From: Bacillus sp. 522_BSPC
Lineage (GTDB): Bacteria; Bacillota; Bacilli; Bacillales; Cytobacillaceae
Assembly (NCBI RefSeq): GCF_001076885.1
Contig: NZ_JVDT01000149.1
Coordinates: 31,354 to 95,353 of the forward strand
Length of the DNA: 64,000 nt
Direction of reading: 5' to 3'
Positions 1-10,521 of this stretch are shown piece after piece. The position numbers and the translations under genes are program-made. The notes under the pieces are model-generated. The model saw only the letters and a program-made list of their open reading frames with translations. It had not been told where the DNA came from and searched no databases. How positions within the stretch are numbered: the first letter of the stretch is position 1; each line of letters starts with the position of its first letter.

Positions 1-489
1 ATATTAGCTGAAATAGAAGACTTTAAAATGCTTAAGTTTTTAGCAGAAGGCATTAAAGTGATTAATGAGAATAAAATATTCTTCTACCATCATAGCGCAA
101 AGGGAATAGAGCAATTAATAAAAAGTCTAAAAGATATTGAAGGAGCATTAATCCAAAAGCTAGTCGACTACTATCAAATGGATGGATGGAAAGCTTTTGT
201 GGAAGAATTTTTGTTTCTTCATCGAATTTGCAAAGAAAAAGAGTTGTTTGATCAAACGAATAGTTCAATGGTAGTAGATGCTTTTTTTAAGTATGAGAAT
301 AAAAATAAATTAAATTCAATAACTAAAAATAATAAAGATGCAATGATGGATAAATATATAAAAGAGGCAAGTTTACGTGTAGAAGAGTTGTTAAATAGTC
401 TTCCAGCATTGCAAGAAGAATTTAGAGAAACCGCCTATCGATTTTTGAATAAACTAAGCAAACAACAATTGTACGTAGAGGAAGGGTAA
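1..489 (+). CDS. hepS: Heptaprenyl diphosphate synthase subunit 1, 5' end outside window
   Basis: This is the non-catalytic small subunit of the heterodimeric heptaprenyl diphosphate synthase, which makes the C35 side chain of menaquinone-7 together with HepT. The frame is open from base 1, so the methionine at 28 is probably internal; about 162 residues are visible and the family is usually about 250. The C-terminal part is helical and charged and has no DDxxD motif, as expected for this subunit. Position supports the call more than sequence: it is followed 7 bases later by menG and then hepT, the standard Bacillus order. Confidence 0.85.
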   Translation: MLAEIEDFKMLKFLAEGIKVINENKIFFYHHSAKGIEQLIKSLKDIEGALIQKLVDYYQMDGWKAFVEEFLFLHRICKEKELFDQTNSSMVVDAFFKYENKNKLNSITKNNKDAMMDKYIKEASLRVEELLNSLPALQEEFRETAYRFLNKLSKQQLYVEEG

Positions 490-495
490 ATAATA

Positions 496-1197
496 ATGCA
501 AGAGCAGCAGTCTAAAGAAGAAAAGGTACATAATGTATTTGAAAAGATTTATGGGAATTATGATAGAATGAATTCGTTAATTAGCTTTCAGCAGCATAAA
601 TTATGGCGAAAAGACACGATGAAGCGAATGAATGTGCCTAAAGGTTCAGCATGTTTGGATGTATGCTGCGGAACAGCTGATTGGACAATTAGCCTAGCAG
701 AGCAAGTTGGCCCTAACGGGGAAGTGATTGGTCTTGATTTCAGTGAAAATATGCTAAGCATAGGAAAGCAAAAAACAGCTGAGTATAAAAATATACAGCT
801 AATTCACGGCAACGCCATGGAGTTACCCTTTGCAGACAATCATTTTGATTTTGTAACAATCGGCTTTGGTTTGCGTAATGTTCCAGACTACTTAACTGTT
901 TTAAAAGAAATGAGAAGAGTAGTAAAGCCTGGAGGGATGGTTGTTTGTTTAGAAACATCGCAACCAACAATGCCAATTTTTAGACAAGGCTACTATATGT
1001 ATTTTAGATATATTATGCCGATTTTTGGTAAACTTTTTGCTAAAAGCTATAAGGAATATTCATGGCTACAGGAATCAGCGCGAGATTTCCCAGGTATGAA
1101 AGAACTAGCTATGATGTTTGAAGAAGCAGGATTAAAGAGAGTAGGATATAAAGCTTATTTTGGCGGTGTTGCTGCAGTTCATTTTGGTTATAAGTAA
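496..1197 (+). CDS. menG: Demethylmenaquinone methyltransferase
   Basis: A class I SAM-dependent C-methyltransferase of the UbiE/MenG family that converts demethylmenaquinone to menaquinone, the last step of menaquinone synthesis. The 233-residue length is normal. Visible signatures are the N-terminal [13 protein letters not shown] block, the SAM-binding [11 protein letters not shown] motif near residue 54, [18 protein letters not shown], and the family block GFGLRNVPD near residue 124. It sits 6 bases behind hepS with a GAGGAAGGG-type ribosome site overlapping the end of hepS, so the two are probably translated together. Next is a 244-base spacer and then hepT. Confidence 0.96.
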   Translation: MQEQQSKEEKVHNVFEKIYGNYDRMNSLISFQQHKLWRKDTMKRMNVPKGSACLDVCCGTADWTISLAEQVGPNGEVIGLDFSENMLSIGKQKTAEYKNIQLIHGNAMELPFADNHFDFVTIGFGLRNVPDYLTVLKEMRRVVKPGGMVVCLETSQPTMPIFRQGYYMYFRYIMPIFGKLFAKSYKEYSWLQESARDFPGMKELAMMFEEAGLKRVGYKAYFGGVAAVHFGYK

Positions 1198-1306
1198 TAA
1201 TCTCAATAGTGATGAAAGTCCTGTAAGGGAGAAAAGCTTTTTAGCTGTTTAAAAATTTTATTTAGATATGGGAATAGCTGGAGTAGTCTAAATAGAAGTG
1301 GAGAAA

Positions 1307-1441
1307 ATGTTTAACAAGGTTCGCCGCTGTTTTAGCAAAAATGGAAAGTATATTAAAGGCTACTATAAGAAAAAAGAACTAGAAATAATGTCAAGGAAAT
1401 ACATAATTATTTTAAAATATGGATACAAGTTGGGTGAGTAG
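1307..1441 (+). CDS. Possible 44-residue leader ORF abutting hepT
   Basis: An ATG at 1307 opens a 44-codon frame (MFNKVRRCFSKNGKYIKGYY at its start) that ends with TAG at 1439-1441, directly before the hepT start region. A GTGGAG sequence lies only 3 bases before the ATG, which is close for a ribosome site. The predicted peptide is strongly basic and rich in Lys and Tyr, with no family I recognise. The exact junction with hepT suggests translational coupling, but the frame could be chance in AT-rich spacer DNA. Confidence 0.25.
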   Translation: MFNKVRRCFSKNGKYIKGYYKKKELEIMSRKYIIILKYGYKLGE

Positions 1442-1444
1442 TTG

Positions 1445-2407
1445 GTGAAATTAAAAATGATGTACTCATTTTTGAATTCGGATATTGAAAAAATTGAGAG
1501 AGAATTAGAAGAAACCGTACAGGCAAACTCTATTATATTACGTGAGTCTTCCTTGCATTTACTACAAGCAGGTGGAAAAAGAATACGTCCGATATTTGTA
1601 TTGCTTGCAGGGCAATTTGGAAATTATGATATCCATAAAATAAAAAAAGCAGCAGTTTCGTTGGAATTAATTCATATGGCATCATTAGTTCATGATGATG
1701 TAATAGATGATTCTGATTTAAGAAGAGGTCAGCCTACTATTAAAGCAAAATGGGATAATAAAGTAGCGATGTATACAGGGGATTACATTTTTGCTCGGTC
1801 AATGGAAATTATGAGTGATATTAATAAGCCTGATGCCCACAGAGTACTTGCTAATACAATTGTGGAAGTCTGTATCGGCGAAATTCAGCAAATAAAAGAC
1901 AAATATCGATTTGATCAAAATATTAGAGATTATTTTCGGAGAATAAAAAGAAAAACGGCTTTATTAATTTCAGCAAGTTCTTTAGTAGGTGCGATTGTTT
2001 CGGATGTTGAAGAAGAATTCCAGCAAAAGTTGCATCAATTCGGGTACTATGTTGGTATGTCTTATCAAATCATAGATGATGTACTAGATTTTGTTGGGAC
2101 AGAAAAAGAATTAGGAAAGCCAGCAGGCGGGGATTTACTTCAAGGAAATATTACATTGCCTGTTTTATTTGCAATGGAAAATGAAGAGGTTCGCAAAAAA
2201 ATAATCACTGTCCATGAAGCAATGTCAAAACAGGAATTAACAGAGGTTATTACAAGCATTAAAAATACAGATGCAATCGATCGTTCTCTTCAAGTAAGTG
2301 ACCTGTATTTAAATAAGGCCCTCTTAACTATTCGTGATTTGCCGAATGGAAAAGCCAAATCGGCACTAGCTAATATAGCAAAATATTTGGGTAAACGTAA
2401 ATTTTAG
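1445..2407 (+). CDS. hepT: Heptaprenyl diphosphate synthase subunit 2 (catalytic)
   Basis: The catalytic trans-prenyltransferase subunit that condenses isopentenyl diphosphate onto farnesyl diphosphate to give heptaprenyl diphosphate for menaquinone-7. The first aspartate-rich motif HDDVIDDSDLRRG is near residue 84, the second (IIDDVLDF) near 211, with GGKRIRP near 41 and the GKPAGGDLLQGN stretch near 225. I chose the GTG at 1445 because GGGTGAG at 1432-1438 is well spaced and the resulting start VKLKMMYSFL matches the known family start; a TTG lies one codon earlier. The protein ends GKRKF, as in B. subtilis HepT. Confidence 0.95.
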   Translation: MKLKMMYSFLNSDIEKIERELEETVQANSIILRESSLHLLQAGGKRIRPIFVLLAGQFGNYDIHKIKKAAVSLELIHMASLVHDDVIDDSDLRRGQPTIKAKWDNKVAMYTGDYIFARSMEIMSDINKPDAHRVLANTIVEVCIGEIQQIKDKYRFDQNIRDYFRRIKRKTALLISASSLVGAIVSDVEEEFQQKLHQFGYYVGMSYQIIDDVLDFVGTEKELGKPAGGDLLQGNITLPVLFAMENEEVRKKIITVHEAMSKQELTEVITSIKNTDAIDRSLQVSDLYLNKALLTIRDLPNGKAKSALANIAKYLGKRKF

Positions 2408-2432
2408 CAATTGTAACAGTACCTATTACATA

Positions 2433-2446
2433 TGAAAGCGTTTAAA
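2433..2446 (+). promoter_or_regulatory. cre-like CcpA site upstream of ndk
   Basis: TGAAAGCGTTTAAA matches the Bacillus catabolite-responsive consensus TGWAANCGNTNWCA at all but one position. It lies 90 bases upstream of the ndk start and 26 bases after hepT. This is a motif match only; single near-matches occur by chance in AT-rich genomes. Confidence 0.25.
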
Positions 2447-2536
2447 GATTCTTTTGCAAAATTCGAATTTTTGTGTTAAGTTCTTTTCATGAATAACCAT
2501 TTTTGCTAGTCTAATACATATGGTAGGAGTGAGCTT

Positions 2537-2983
2537 ATGGAAAGAACATTTCTAATGGTAAAGCCAGATGGTGTACAAAGAAATTTAATGGGGAAAATAA
2601 TAGCCCGGTTTGAAGAAAAAGGTTTCCAACTCGTTGGAGCAAAGCTTATGCATATTTCGGAAGATTTAGCAGAACAGCATTATGCAGAACATAAAGGTAA
2701 GCCGTTTTTTACACAATTAGTAGATTTTATCACTTCTGGTCCTGTATTTGCAATGGTTTGGCAAGGAGAGGAAGTTATCGCAAAATCGAGAATAATGATG
2801 GGGAAAACAGACCCTCTAGAAGCTTTGCCAGGTACCATTCGTGGCGATTTTGGAGTAGTAAAACATAAAAATATAATTCATGGATCTGATGGAAAAGAAA
2901 GTGCGCAAAGAGAAATATCCCTATTTTTCGATGAGGAAGAATTAGTAGAGTATCATAAATTATTAGATAATTGGGTTTACTAA
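2537..2983 (+). CDS. ndk: Nucleoside diphosphate kinase
   Basis: Transfers the gamma phosphate from ATP to nucleoside diphosphates through a phosphohistidine. The 148-residue protein has the [10 protein letters not shown] nucleotide-binding start and the active-site block [16 protein letters not shown] with the catalytic His at about residue 115. The ribosome site is TAGGAGTGAG before ATG 2537. It is separated from hepT by 129 bases that contain a cre-like sequence and is followed by its own hairpin terminator, so it is probably a monocistronic unit. Confidence 0.97.
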   Translation: MERTFLMVKPDGVQRNLMGKIIARFEEKGFQLVGAKLMHISEDLAEQHYAEHKGKPFFTQLVDFITSGPVFAMVWQGEEVIAKSRIMMGKTDPLEALPGTIRGDFGVVKHKNIIHGSDGKESAQREISLFFDEEELVEYHKLLDNWVY

Positions 2984-2994
2984 CTTTTGGTTAT

Positions 2995-3030
2995 AATAGC
3001 TGTCCTGTTCATCAGGACAGCTATTTATAT
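2995..3030 (+). terminator. Terminator of ndk
   Basis: A 13-bp perfect inverted repeat (AATAGCTGTCCTG, 5-base loop, complement at 3013-3025) begins 12 bases after the ndk stop and is followed by a T-rich but broken tract. Confidence 0.7.
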
Positions 3031-3175
3031 GTGGATAAACGATATTATCAGGTAGCGTTCCCCGTGTTTCCTTTATCTCAGTCAGAGCCCTCCAGTTTGT
3101 ACGACGATAAACAGGCGCCTCCACATTTCGATTAATTATATGAATTATCGGAATAAAATTTGGCCCTTTTTGAGG
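3031..3175. repeat. Possible degenerate dispersed Bacillaceae repeat
   Basis: This intergenic block is clearly richer in G and C than its flanks. It contains GTGTTTCCTTTATC at about 3064 and CGATAAACAGGCGCCTCCAC at 3105-3124. These blocks resemble, from memory, the ends of a dispersed intergenic repeat of Bacillus genomes with the pattern GATAAAGGAAACAC ... GATAAACA-GCGCCTCCAC. No coding potential was seen. Confidence 0.3.
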
Positions 3176-3221
3176 AAAATCGTATATACTAAAAAAGAAG
3201 TTGATTTTATGATGGTTGTGA

Positions 3222-4004
<783 letters not shown>

Positions 4005-4005
4005 G

Positions 4006-4055
4006 CAATGGCAAAACAACCACAAGAATATCCCGTTGTTTTGCCATTGTTTAAA
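4006..4055 (+). terminator. Terminator of cheR
   Basis: A 15-bp perfect stem, CAATGGCAAAACAAC at 4006-4020 against its complement at 4035-4049, starts right after the cheR stop and is followed by TTTAAATAATT. Confidence 0.75.
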
Positions 4056-4202
4056 TAATTACTGTATGGTCATCCTTTGAATTTACAAGAGATTTAGATG
4101 ATTTTGCAAAGATTTTTAGGTTTTTCTCTATTCATAACTGGATAGGTATGTTATATTGAAACATAATTACTTTAAAGCGTTGAAGGGAGAAAGGATTTAT
4201 AT

Positions 4203-5375
4203 ATGAGATACTTAACATCTGGGGAATCGCATGGTCCCAAACTAATTACTATTATAGAGGGTCTTCCTGCTGGAATGCCTTTATTAGCGGAAGATATAAA
4301 TGAAGAATTAGCTAGAAGACAAAAAGGCCATGGTCGAGGAAGAAGAATGCAAATAGAAACAGATACCGTGGAAATCGGTGGTGGAATTAGACATGGTTAT
4401 ACGTTAGGTTCACCTGTTTCTTTAATTGTAGAAAATAATGATTGGAAACATTGGACTAAAATTATGGGTCAACAGCCAATCGATGAAGCAGAAGCAAATG
4501 AAATTAAGCGGAAAATTAGCCGTCCAAGACCAGGCCATGCTGATTTAAACGGTGCTATTAAATATGGTCATCGAGATATGAGAAACGTATTAGAGCGTTC
4601 GTCCGCACGTGAAACGACCGTTCGGGTGGCAGCTGGTGCAGTTGCGAAAAAGCTGCTCTCTTTATTGGGGATTAAAATTGCTTCCCATGTTGTGGAAATA
4701 GGCGGAGTGAAATCCAATGTTACGAATTATGCATCAATCGAGAAGCTTAGGGAAATAACAGAGAATTCCCCTGTCCGTTGTTTAGATGAACAAGCAGGCG
4801 CTGAAATGATGAAGGCGATTGATGATGCGAAAGCAAGTGGTGATTCTATTGGAGGCGTAGTAGAAGTAGTTGTGGAAGGTATGCCAATTGGCGTCGGCAG
4901 CTATGTTCATTACGATAGAAAGTTAGATGCGAAGCTTGCTAGTGCCATAATGAGTATTAATGCATTTAAGGGTGTCGAGATTGGTATTGGTTTTGAAGCG
5001 GCGAGAAAGCCAGGAAGTGAAGTCCATGATGAGATTATCTGGGATAAAGAAACAGGATATTCTAGAAGAACGAATCGTTTAGGTGGTTTAGAAGGTGGAA
5101 TGACAAATGGCATGCCAATTGTTGTTAGAGGGGTTATGAAGCCGATTCCGACACTTTATAAACCATTAAAGAGTGTTGATATTGATACGAAAGAAGAGTT
5201 TACAGCAAGTATTGAACGCAGTGATAGTTGTGCAGTGCCAGCAGCTTCAGTTGTTGCAGAGCATGCTATTGCATGGGAGCTTGCTTCAGCTATCGTTGAT
5301 CAATTTTATTCTGATCGTTTCGAAGGACTTGTTGCTAATATTAGAGAGCATAACAAACATGCGAGGGAATTCTAA
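4203..5375 (+). CDS. aroC: Chorismate synthase
   Basis: Converts 5-enolpyruvylshikimate-3-phosphate to chorismate using reduced FMN, the last common step of aromatic synthesis (called aroF in B. subtilis). The 390-residue protein has the three family signatures: GESHGPKL at residue 7, [18 protein letters not shown] near 115, and R(S)[18 protein letters not shown] near 133. The start is ATG with GAAGGGAGAAAGG upstream. It heads the aromatic operon, and its stop overlaps the aroB start by one base (TAATG), indicating coupled translation. Confidence 0.97.
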   Translation: MRYLTSGESHGPKLITIIEGLPAGMPLLAEDINEELARRQKGHGRGRRMQIETDTVEIGGGIRHGYTLGSPVSLIVENNDWKHWTKIMGQQPIDEAEANEIKRKISRPRPGHADLNGAIKYGHRDMRNVLERSSARETTVRVAAGAVAKKLLSLLGIKIASHVVEIGGVKSNVTNYASIEKLREITENSPVRCLDEQAGAEMMKAIDDAKASGDSIGGVVEVVVEGMPIGVGSYVHYDRKLDAKLASAIMSINAFKGVEIGIGFEAARKPGSEVHDEIIWDKETGYSRRTNRLGGLEGGMTNGMPIVVRGVMKPIPTLYKPLKSVDIDTKEEFTASIERSDSCAVPAASVVAEHAIAWELASAIVDQFYSDRFEGLVANIREHNKHAREF

Positions 5376-6457
5376 TGCCCACTGTTTCAATTCAAACTTC
5401 GTCGAAACAATATGATGTGTGGATTGGGGAACATGTCATTAAACAACTACATTCGTTTATTCAAAGCAAATTTGAAGACGTAACGAAAATATTGATTATT
5501 ACAGATGAATCCGTAAAGAAGCTACATTTAGCAACAGTAGAAAAAGAACTTTCCACTCTCCCTGTTATAACATATACAGTACCTGCAGGGGAAAAGGCAA
5601 AATCATTCGATGTTTTTTATGCTTGCCTCACCTATATGCTAGAACAACATTTAGATAGAAAATCACTAGTTTTGGCATTAGGTGGTGGAGCAGTTGGGGA
5701 TTTAGCTGGCTATGTAGCTGCATCCTTCATGAGAGGTATTCCCTTTATTCAAATACCTACAACTGTTTTAGCTCATGATAGTGCTGTTGGTGGAAAAGTT
5801 GCGATAAATCATCCTCTTGGAAAAAATATGATTGGTGTTTTTAATCAGCCAGAAGCGGTTTTTTATGATACAACTTTTTTGTCTACTCTGCCAATTCAGG
5901 AGCTACGTTCAGGGTTTGGTGAAGTGATCAAGCATGCATTAATAAGTGATTCACAGTTTTATCAAGATTTGACTACTAATATAAATAACTTATCAAAAGT
6001 AGACATAGCTTATTGGTCTGAAATACTAGAAAAGGGAATTCTAGTTAAACGATCTATTGTAGAGAAAGATGAAAGAGAATCAAATATACGAGCTTTTTTG
6101 AATTTTGGTCATACGCTTGGGCATGCAATTGAAGCGGAGATGGGGTATGGTAAATTTACGCATGGGGAAGCTGTTGTTATCGGAATGATTTTTGCATTAA
6201 GGTTAAGCAAGAAGAAATATGATATAGCCTTTTCAATGGAGGAATACATAAAGTGGCTCCAATTACTTGGTTATACCTGTGATATTCCAGTGGATTTAGA
6301 AATAAACAATTTAATTAATCGAATGAAGCAAGATAAGAAATCGATTAATAGAACAATCCGTTTTGTCTTACTAAAAGAAATAGGTAAACCTGTTTTAGTA
6401 GAAATAGGTGAAGCGGAAATTAGAGAAGAATTAGCTATATTTAAAGGTGGGAAGTAG
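5375..6457 (+). CDS. aroB: 3-Dehydroquinate synthase
   Basis: Cyclises DAHP to 3-dehydroquinate with NAD and a divalent metal, the second step of the shikimate pathway. Seen in the 360-residue sequence are the NAD-binding GGGAVGDLAGYVAASFMRG near residue 104, the IPTTVLAHDSAVGGKVAIN block near 128, GFGEVIKHALI with the metal-binding Glu near 184, and the metal-binding FGHTLGHAIE near 246. It begins one base inside the aroC stop and ends directly before the aroH ATG. Confidence 0.97.
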   Translation: MPTVSIQTSSKQYDVWIGEHVIKQLHSFIQSKFEDVTKILIITDESVKKLHLATVEKELSTLPVITYTVPAGEKAKSFDVFYACLTYMLEQHLDRKSLVLALGGGAVGDLAGYVAASFMRGIPFIQIPTTVLAHDSAVGGKVAINHPLGKNMIGVFNQPEAVFYDTTFLSTLPIQELRSGFGEVIKHALISDSQFYQDLTTNINNLSKVDIAYWSEILEKGILVKRSIVEKDERESNIRAFLNFGHTLGHAIEAEMGYGKFTHGEAVVIGMIFALRLSKKKYDIAFSMEEYIKWLQLLGYTCDIPVDLEINNLINRMKQDKKSINRTIRFVLLKEIGKPVLVEIGEAEIREELAIFKGGK

Positions 6458-6823
6458 ATGATTAGAGGAGTTAGGGGAGCTATTACGGTTGAAAATAATG
6501 TAGAGGCAGAGATATTATCAGCTACAGAAAGCCTTTTTAATGAAATGATAAACTCCAATCAAATTAAAGCGAGCGATGTTGCCTCTGTATTTTTATCAGT
6601 AACGGATGACATTAATGCAGCTTTTCCTGCAAAAGTGATTCGTATGCAAGAAGACTGGATATTTGTTCCGGTAATGTGTATGAAGGAAATAGCAGTTCCC
6701 AATTCATTAGAGAAGTGTATTCGTATTATGATGCATTGGAATACAGAACTTTGTCAGGATGAGATTCAACATATTTATTTAGAAAAGGCAATTCAATTAA
6801 GACCAGATTTAACAAAACAATAA
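6458..6823 (+). CDS. aroH: Chorismate mutase, AroH type
   Basis: A monofunctional chorismate mutase of the trimeric AroH class, which rearranges chorismate to prephenate for Phe and Tyr synthesis. The 121-residue length is normal. The start MIRGVRGAITVENN carries the Arg7-type active-site residue, and residues such as FLSVTDDINAAFPA (about 45-60) and the Arg near 90 are in the expected places. It starts immediately after the aroB stop, with the ribosome site GGTGGG inside the end of aroB. In B. subtilis trpEDCFBA follows; here hisC follows after 22 bases. Confidence 0.95.
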   Translation: MIRGVRGAITVENNVEAEILSATESLFNEMINSNQIKASDVASVFLSVTDDINAAFPAKVIRMQEDWIFVPVMCMKEIAVPNSLEKCIRIMMHWNTELCQDEIQHIYLEKAIQLRPDLTKQ

Positions 6824-6845
6824 GTAACTTTTGGGGTGAAAGAAA

Positions 6846-7949
6846 ATGAAGTGGAAACAGCAGCTTTTAAGTTTAAAAGCTTATCAACCAGGTAGAACGA
6901 TTGAAGAAGTAAAAAAACAATTTAATTTAGACCGAATTGTAAAACTTGCCTCCAACGAAAACCCTTTTGGAAGCTCTCCGAAAGTTTTAGAGGCATTGAA
7001 AAAAGTAGATGGCTCGTATGCTTTATATCCAGATGGATATGCTACAAACTTACGCTATGCGCTTGCTGATTTTCTAAAAGTAACACCAGAAGAGTTAGTG
7101 CTTGGTAATGGATCGGATGAAATTATATTAATGATTTCAAGAGCTCTACTTAGACCGGGATTAAATACTGTAATGGCTAGTCATACATTTGGTCAATATA
7201 AGCATAATGCAATTGTGGATGGTGCAGAGGTTAGAGAAGTGCCCCTAACAGAAAAAGCAGAGCATGATTTACCTGCGATGCTTGCTGAAATAGATGAAAA
7301 TACTAGTGTAGTGTGGTTATGTAGTCCTAATAATCCAACTGGTACATATATTCCAGAAAATGAATTAGTTTCTTTCTTAGAAAAGGTACCAGAAGATGTC
7401 TTAGTGGTATTAGATGAAGCGTATTTCGAATATGTAGTTGCGGATGATTATTATGATTCTATTTCTCTGACAAGAAAATTCAGCAATCTTATTGTGCTAC
7501 GAACATTTTCAAAAATATATGGTCTTGCAAGCTTCCGTGTTGGATATGGAGTAGCAAATGCCACTCTATTAAACACTTTAGATCCAATTAGAGAACCTTT
7601 TAACGTTAATACATTAGGGCAAATTGCGACTGAAGAAGCATTAAAGGATCAGGAGTTTGTAGAAACTTGTAGACGGAAAAACAGAGAAGGATTAGAGCAA
7701 TTATACCGTTTTTGTGAAGAAAATAATTTAACATACTTTCCATCCCAAACGAATTTTCTCTTAGTTGATTTTAAAATCGATGGAAATGAAGTGTTCCAAT
7801 ATTTAATGAGTAAAGGATATATAGTTCGTTCGGGTGTTCCTTTGAATTTCCCTACCTCAGTTCGTATAACAATTGGTTCGAAAGAAGAGAACGAAGGATT
7901 GATTCAAGTCATGACGGAGTTTCTTGCTGAACAGAAAGTCGCGAAATAA
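6846..7949 (+). CDS. hisC: Histidinol-phosphate / aromatic aminotransferase
   Basis: A PLP-dependent class II aminotransferase. In Bacillus the enzyme in this operon acts on histidinol phosphate and also makes Tyr and Phe from their keto acids. The 367-residue protein shows KLASNENPFGSSPKV near residue 35, CSPNNPTGTY near 159, LDEAYFEY near 194 and the PLP-lysine block FSKIYGLASFRVGYG near 222. It starts 22 bases after aroH and ends 26 bases before the preferred tyrA start. Confidence 0.95.
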   Translation: MKWKQQLLSLKAYQPGRTIEEVKKQFNLDRIVKLASNENPFGSSPKVLEALKKVDGSYALYPDGYATNLRYALADFLKVTPEELVLGNGSDEIILMISRALLRPGLNTVMASHTFGQYKHNAIVDGAEVREVPLTEKAEHDLPAMLAEIDENTSVVWLCSPNNPTGTYIPENELVSFLEKVPEDVLVVLDEAYFEYVVADDYYDSISLTRKFSNLIVLRTFSKIYGLASFRVGYGVANATLLNTLDPIREPFNVNTLGQIATEEALKDQEFVETCRRKNREGLEQLYRFCEENNLTYFPSQTNFLLVDFKIDGNEVFQYLMSKGYIVRSGVPLNFPTSVRITIGSKEENEGLIQVMTEFLAEQKVAK

Positions 7950-7975
7950 TGATGGGAAAAGAAGGCGGTGATAGG

Positions 7976-9079
7976 ATGAATGGTCGCGTCTTCATAATAG
8001 GTTTAGGACTTATAGGTGGATCGTTGGCTTTATGTATAAAAAAAGAACATCCAGAAAGTACTATTTTTGGATATGATATTTCCCGAGATAATTTAAAATT
8101 AGCCAAAATGCTAGGGGTTATTGATGAAATAGCATCAACGATTGAGGCAGGAGCACAAACTGCTGATCTCATTATTATTTCAACACCTGTAAAAGAAACA
8201 GAAAAAATCATCGATTTGCTTTCGACATTAGCGTTAGAACAACATGTACTAATTACAGATGTCGGAAGCACAAAATCTGTTGTTACAAATAAATCGCAAG
8301 TGTTATTGGACAAAGGTATTACTTTTATTGGGGGCCATCCGATGGCTGGATCCCATAAAAGTGGTGTCTCTGCTTCCAAAGTTATTCTATTTGAAAATGC
8401 CTTTTATTTACTAACTCCTCACGAAAGTATTAAGGAACAAGTGGTTCAAGAGTTACTTAAATGGCTCCAAGGAACAAATGCAAAGTTTCTAATTATTTCT
8501 CCAGAGGAGCATGATTTATTGGCAGGTGCCATTAGCCATATGCCACATATAGTTGCAGCATCGTTAGTGCACCAGGCAGATCACATTAGTGAAAGACACG
8601 AGCTTGTTACAAGGTTAGCAGCAGGTGGATTCCGAGATATTACTAGGATTGCATCAAGCAGTCCTTCCATGTGGCGGGACATCTTAATACATAATAAAAA
8701 CGTATTAATTCAGTTAATGAATGACTGGAAACAAGAAATGGATAAAGTGCTTTCACTGATTAAACATGAACGAGCAGATGAGTTATATGACTATTTTTCA
8801 CGAGCAAAAAAAGTAAGGGACGGTTTGCCTCAAGACCAAAAAGGTGCCATACCAGCTTTTTATGATTTATTTGTGGATGTGCCTGACTATCCAGGGGTAA
8901 TTTCCGAAATTACTGGCTATTTAGCAAAAGAAAATATAAGTATAACAAATATTCGAATAATGGAAACGCGGGAAGAGATTTTTGGAATACTAGCAATCAG
9001 CTTTCAAACAGAGGCAGATAGAATAAGAGCACAGAAATGCATCGCTTCTTATTCTAATTATGATACTACGATTGGATAG
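7976..9079 (+). CDS. tyrA: Prephenate dehydrogenase
   Basis: Oxidatively decarboxylates prephenate to 4-hydroxyphenylpyruvate with NAD, the tyrosine-specific step. The Rossmann start is [13 protein letters not shown], followed by [10 protein letters not shown] near residue 100, [12 protein letters not shown] near 120, and a C-terminal ACT domain ([17 protein letters not shown], about 300-367) that probably binds tyrosine. I prefer the ATG at 7976, which follows AAGGCGGTG, over the earlier ATG at 7949 that overlaps the hisC stop. It overlaps or abuts the start region of aroA. Confidence 0.95.
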   Translation: MNGRVFIIGLGLIGGSLALCIKKEHPESTIFGYDISRDNLKLAKMLGVIDEIASTIEAGAQTADLIIISTPVKETEKIIDLLSTLALEQHVLITDVGSTKSVVTNKSQVLLDKGITFIGGHPMAGSHKSGVSASKVILFENAFYLLTPHESIKEQVVQELLKWLQGTNAKFLIISPEEHDLLAGAISHMPHIVAASLVHQADHISERHELVTRLAAGGFRDITRIASSSPSMWRDILIHNKNVLIQLMNDWKQEMDKVLSLIKHERADELYDYFSRAKKVRDGLPQDQKGAIPAFYDLFVDVPDYPGVISEITGYLAKENISITNIRIMETREEIFGILAISFQTEADRIRAQKCIASYSNYDTTIG

Positions 9080-9095
9080 AACGAAGGTGAATGTA

Positions 9096-10385
9096 TTGGA
9101 GTTATTAACATTAAGAAGTAATAGGAATGGGTTAAAAGGTGAAATTGAAGTTCCGGGTGATAAATCGATTTCTCATCGTTCGATCATGTTTGGATCCATT
9201 GCAAATGGAATGACAACAGTAACAAATTTTCTATTAGGAGAGGATTGTTTAAGTACAATCTCTTGTTTTCGAAAATTAGGGGTATTAATAGAACAAGATA
9301 CCCAAAAGGTCGTTATCTATGGAAAAGGAATGAGTGAATTACAAGAACCAAAAGATATTTTGGATGTTGGGAATTCGGGTACAACGATTCGCTTATTAAC
9401 GGGAATATTAGCAGGATTACATTTTCACAGTACGTTAATTGGCGATTCTTCAATAGGCAAACGACCAATGACAAGAGTGGTTACTCCTTTAAGGGAAATG
9501 GGTGCGAAAATTGACGGCAGAGAAGAAGGAAAGTATACTCCTTTATCCGTACGTGGTGGAAATCTACAAAGTATTACCTATCGATTGCCTGTAGCAAGTG
9601 CACAAGTAAAATCTGCAATATTATTTGCCGGCCTTAATGCAGATGGAATCACAACGGTGATTGAGCCAGTACCTACTAGGGATCACACCGAGAGAATGAT
9701 TCAACGATTTGGCGGGAAAATTAGTAGACACGAAAATGAAATTCAAGTAGAAGGTGGCCAGAAACTTCTTGGTACAGAAATTCATGTTCCAGGAGATATA
9801 TCATCTGCAGCATTTTTCCTTGTAGCTGGTTGTATTGTCTCTAACAGTAGCATTACTTTAAAAAATGTGGGACTTAATCCTACAAGAACAGGAATAATAG
9901 ACGTTTTGCAAAGCATGGGAGCAAGCATCGATATTCAAATAGATGCTGCTGATGCTTTTGAACCGACTGGAACAATAAATGTGATGTCAAGTAAGCTTAA
10001 GGGAACAGTTATCGAAGGGGAGATTATCCCGAAATTAATTGATGAAATCCCAATCATTGCATTGTTAGCAACACAGGCAGAGGGAGTTACGGTTATAAAA
10101 GATGCCCATGAATTGAAGGTTAAGGAAACTAATAGAATTGATACTGTAGTAATGGAGCTAAAGAAATTAGGTGCGGATATTCAAGCAACTGATGATGGAA
10201 TGATTATCACAGGTGGGACGAAGCTGACTGGAGCAAAAGTAAATTCTCATGGAGATCATCGCATCGGAATGATGCTTGCAATTGCTTCACAGATTTGTGA
10301 AGGAGAAATGATTCTCGAAAACGTGAATGCTATTGCGGTGTCGTATCCAGCTTTCTTCGAACATCTTCATATATTGTCTAACTAA
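9096..10385 (+). CDS. aroA: EPSP synthase (3-phosphoshikimate 1-carboxyvinyltransferase)
   Basis: Transfers enolpyruvate from PEP to shikimate-3-phosphate (named aroE in B. subtilis). Motifs include GDKSISHRS near residue 22, [11 protein letters not shown] near 90, KRPM near 122, [10 protein letters not shown] near 168 and [10 protein letters not shown] near 315. I chose TTG 9096 because AAGGTG at 9083-9088 is well spaced and the length (429) fits the family; an ATG at 9060, inside tyrA, would add 12 residues. Last gene of the aromatic operon, followed by a terminator. Confidence 0.95.
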   Translation: MELLTLRSNRNGLKGEIEVPGDKSISHRSIMFGSIANGMTTVTNFLLGEDCLSTISCFRKLGVLIEQDTQKVVIYGKGMSELQEPKDILDVGNSGTTIRLLTGILAGLHFHSTLIGDSSIGKRPMTRVVTPLREMGAKIDGREEGKYTPLSVRGGNLQSITYRLPVASAQVKSAILFAGLNADGITTVIEPVPTRDHTERMIQRFGGKISRHENEIQVEGGQKLLGTEIHVPGDISSAAFFLVAGCIVSNSSITLKNVGLNPTRTGIIDVLQSMGASIDIQIDAADAFEPTGTINVMSSKLKGTVIEGEIIPKLIDEIPIIALLATQAEGVTVIKDAHELKVKETNRIDTVVMELKKLGADIQATDDGMIITGGTKLTGAKVNSHGDHRIGMMLAIASQICEGEMILENVNAIAVSYPAFFEHLHILSN

Positions 10386-10392
10386 TAATTGG

Positions 10393-10431
10393 TCGTCGAT
10401 GAACACGCTAAGTTTGTCGACGATTTTTTTT
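10393..10431 (+). terminator. Terminator of the aro operon
   Basis: Arms TCGTCGA (10393-10399) and TCGACGA (10417-10423) with a 17-base loop are followed by eight T residues, directly after the aroA stop. Confidence 0.7.
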
Positions 10432-10521
10432 GGAACAGAAAATTATTAAAAATGTGGATAAATGGAATATTTGCTATTGTTTAATCATAGCCTGTCTTAA
10501 AAGAATAGGTGGTGATTTAGG

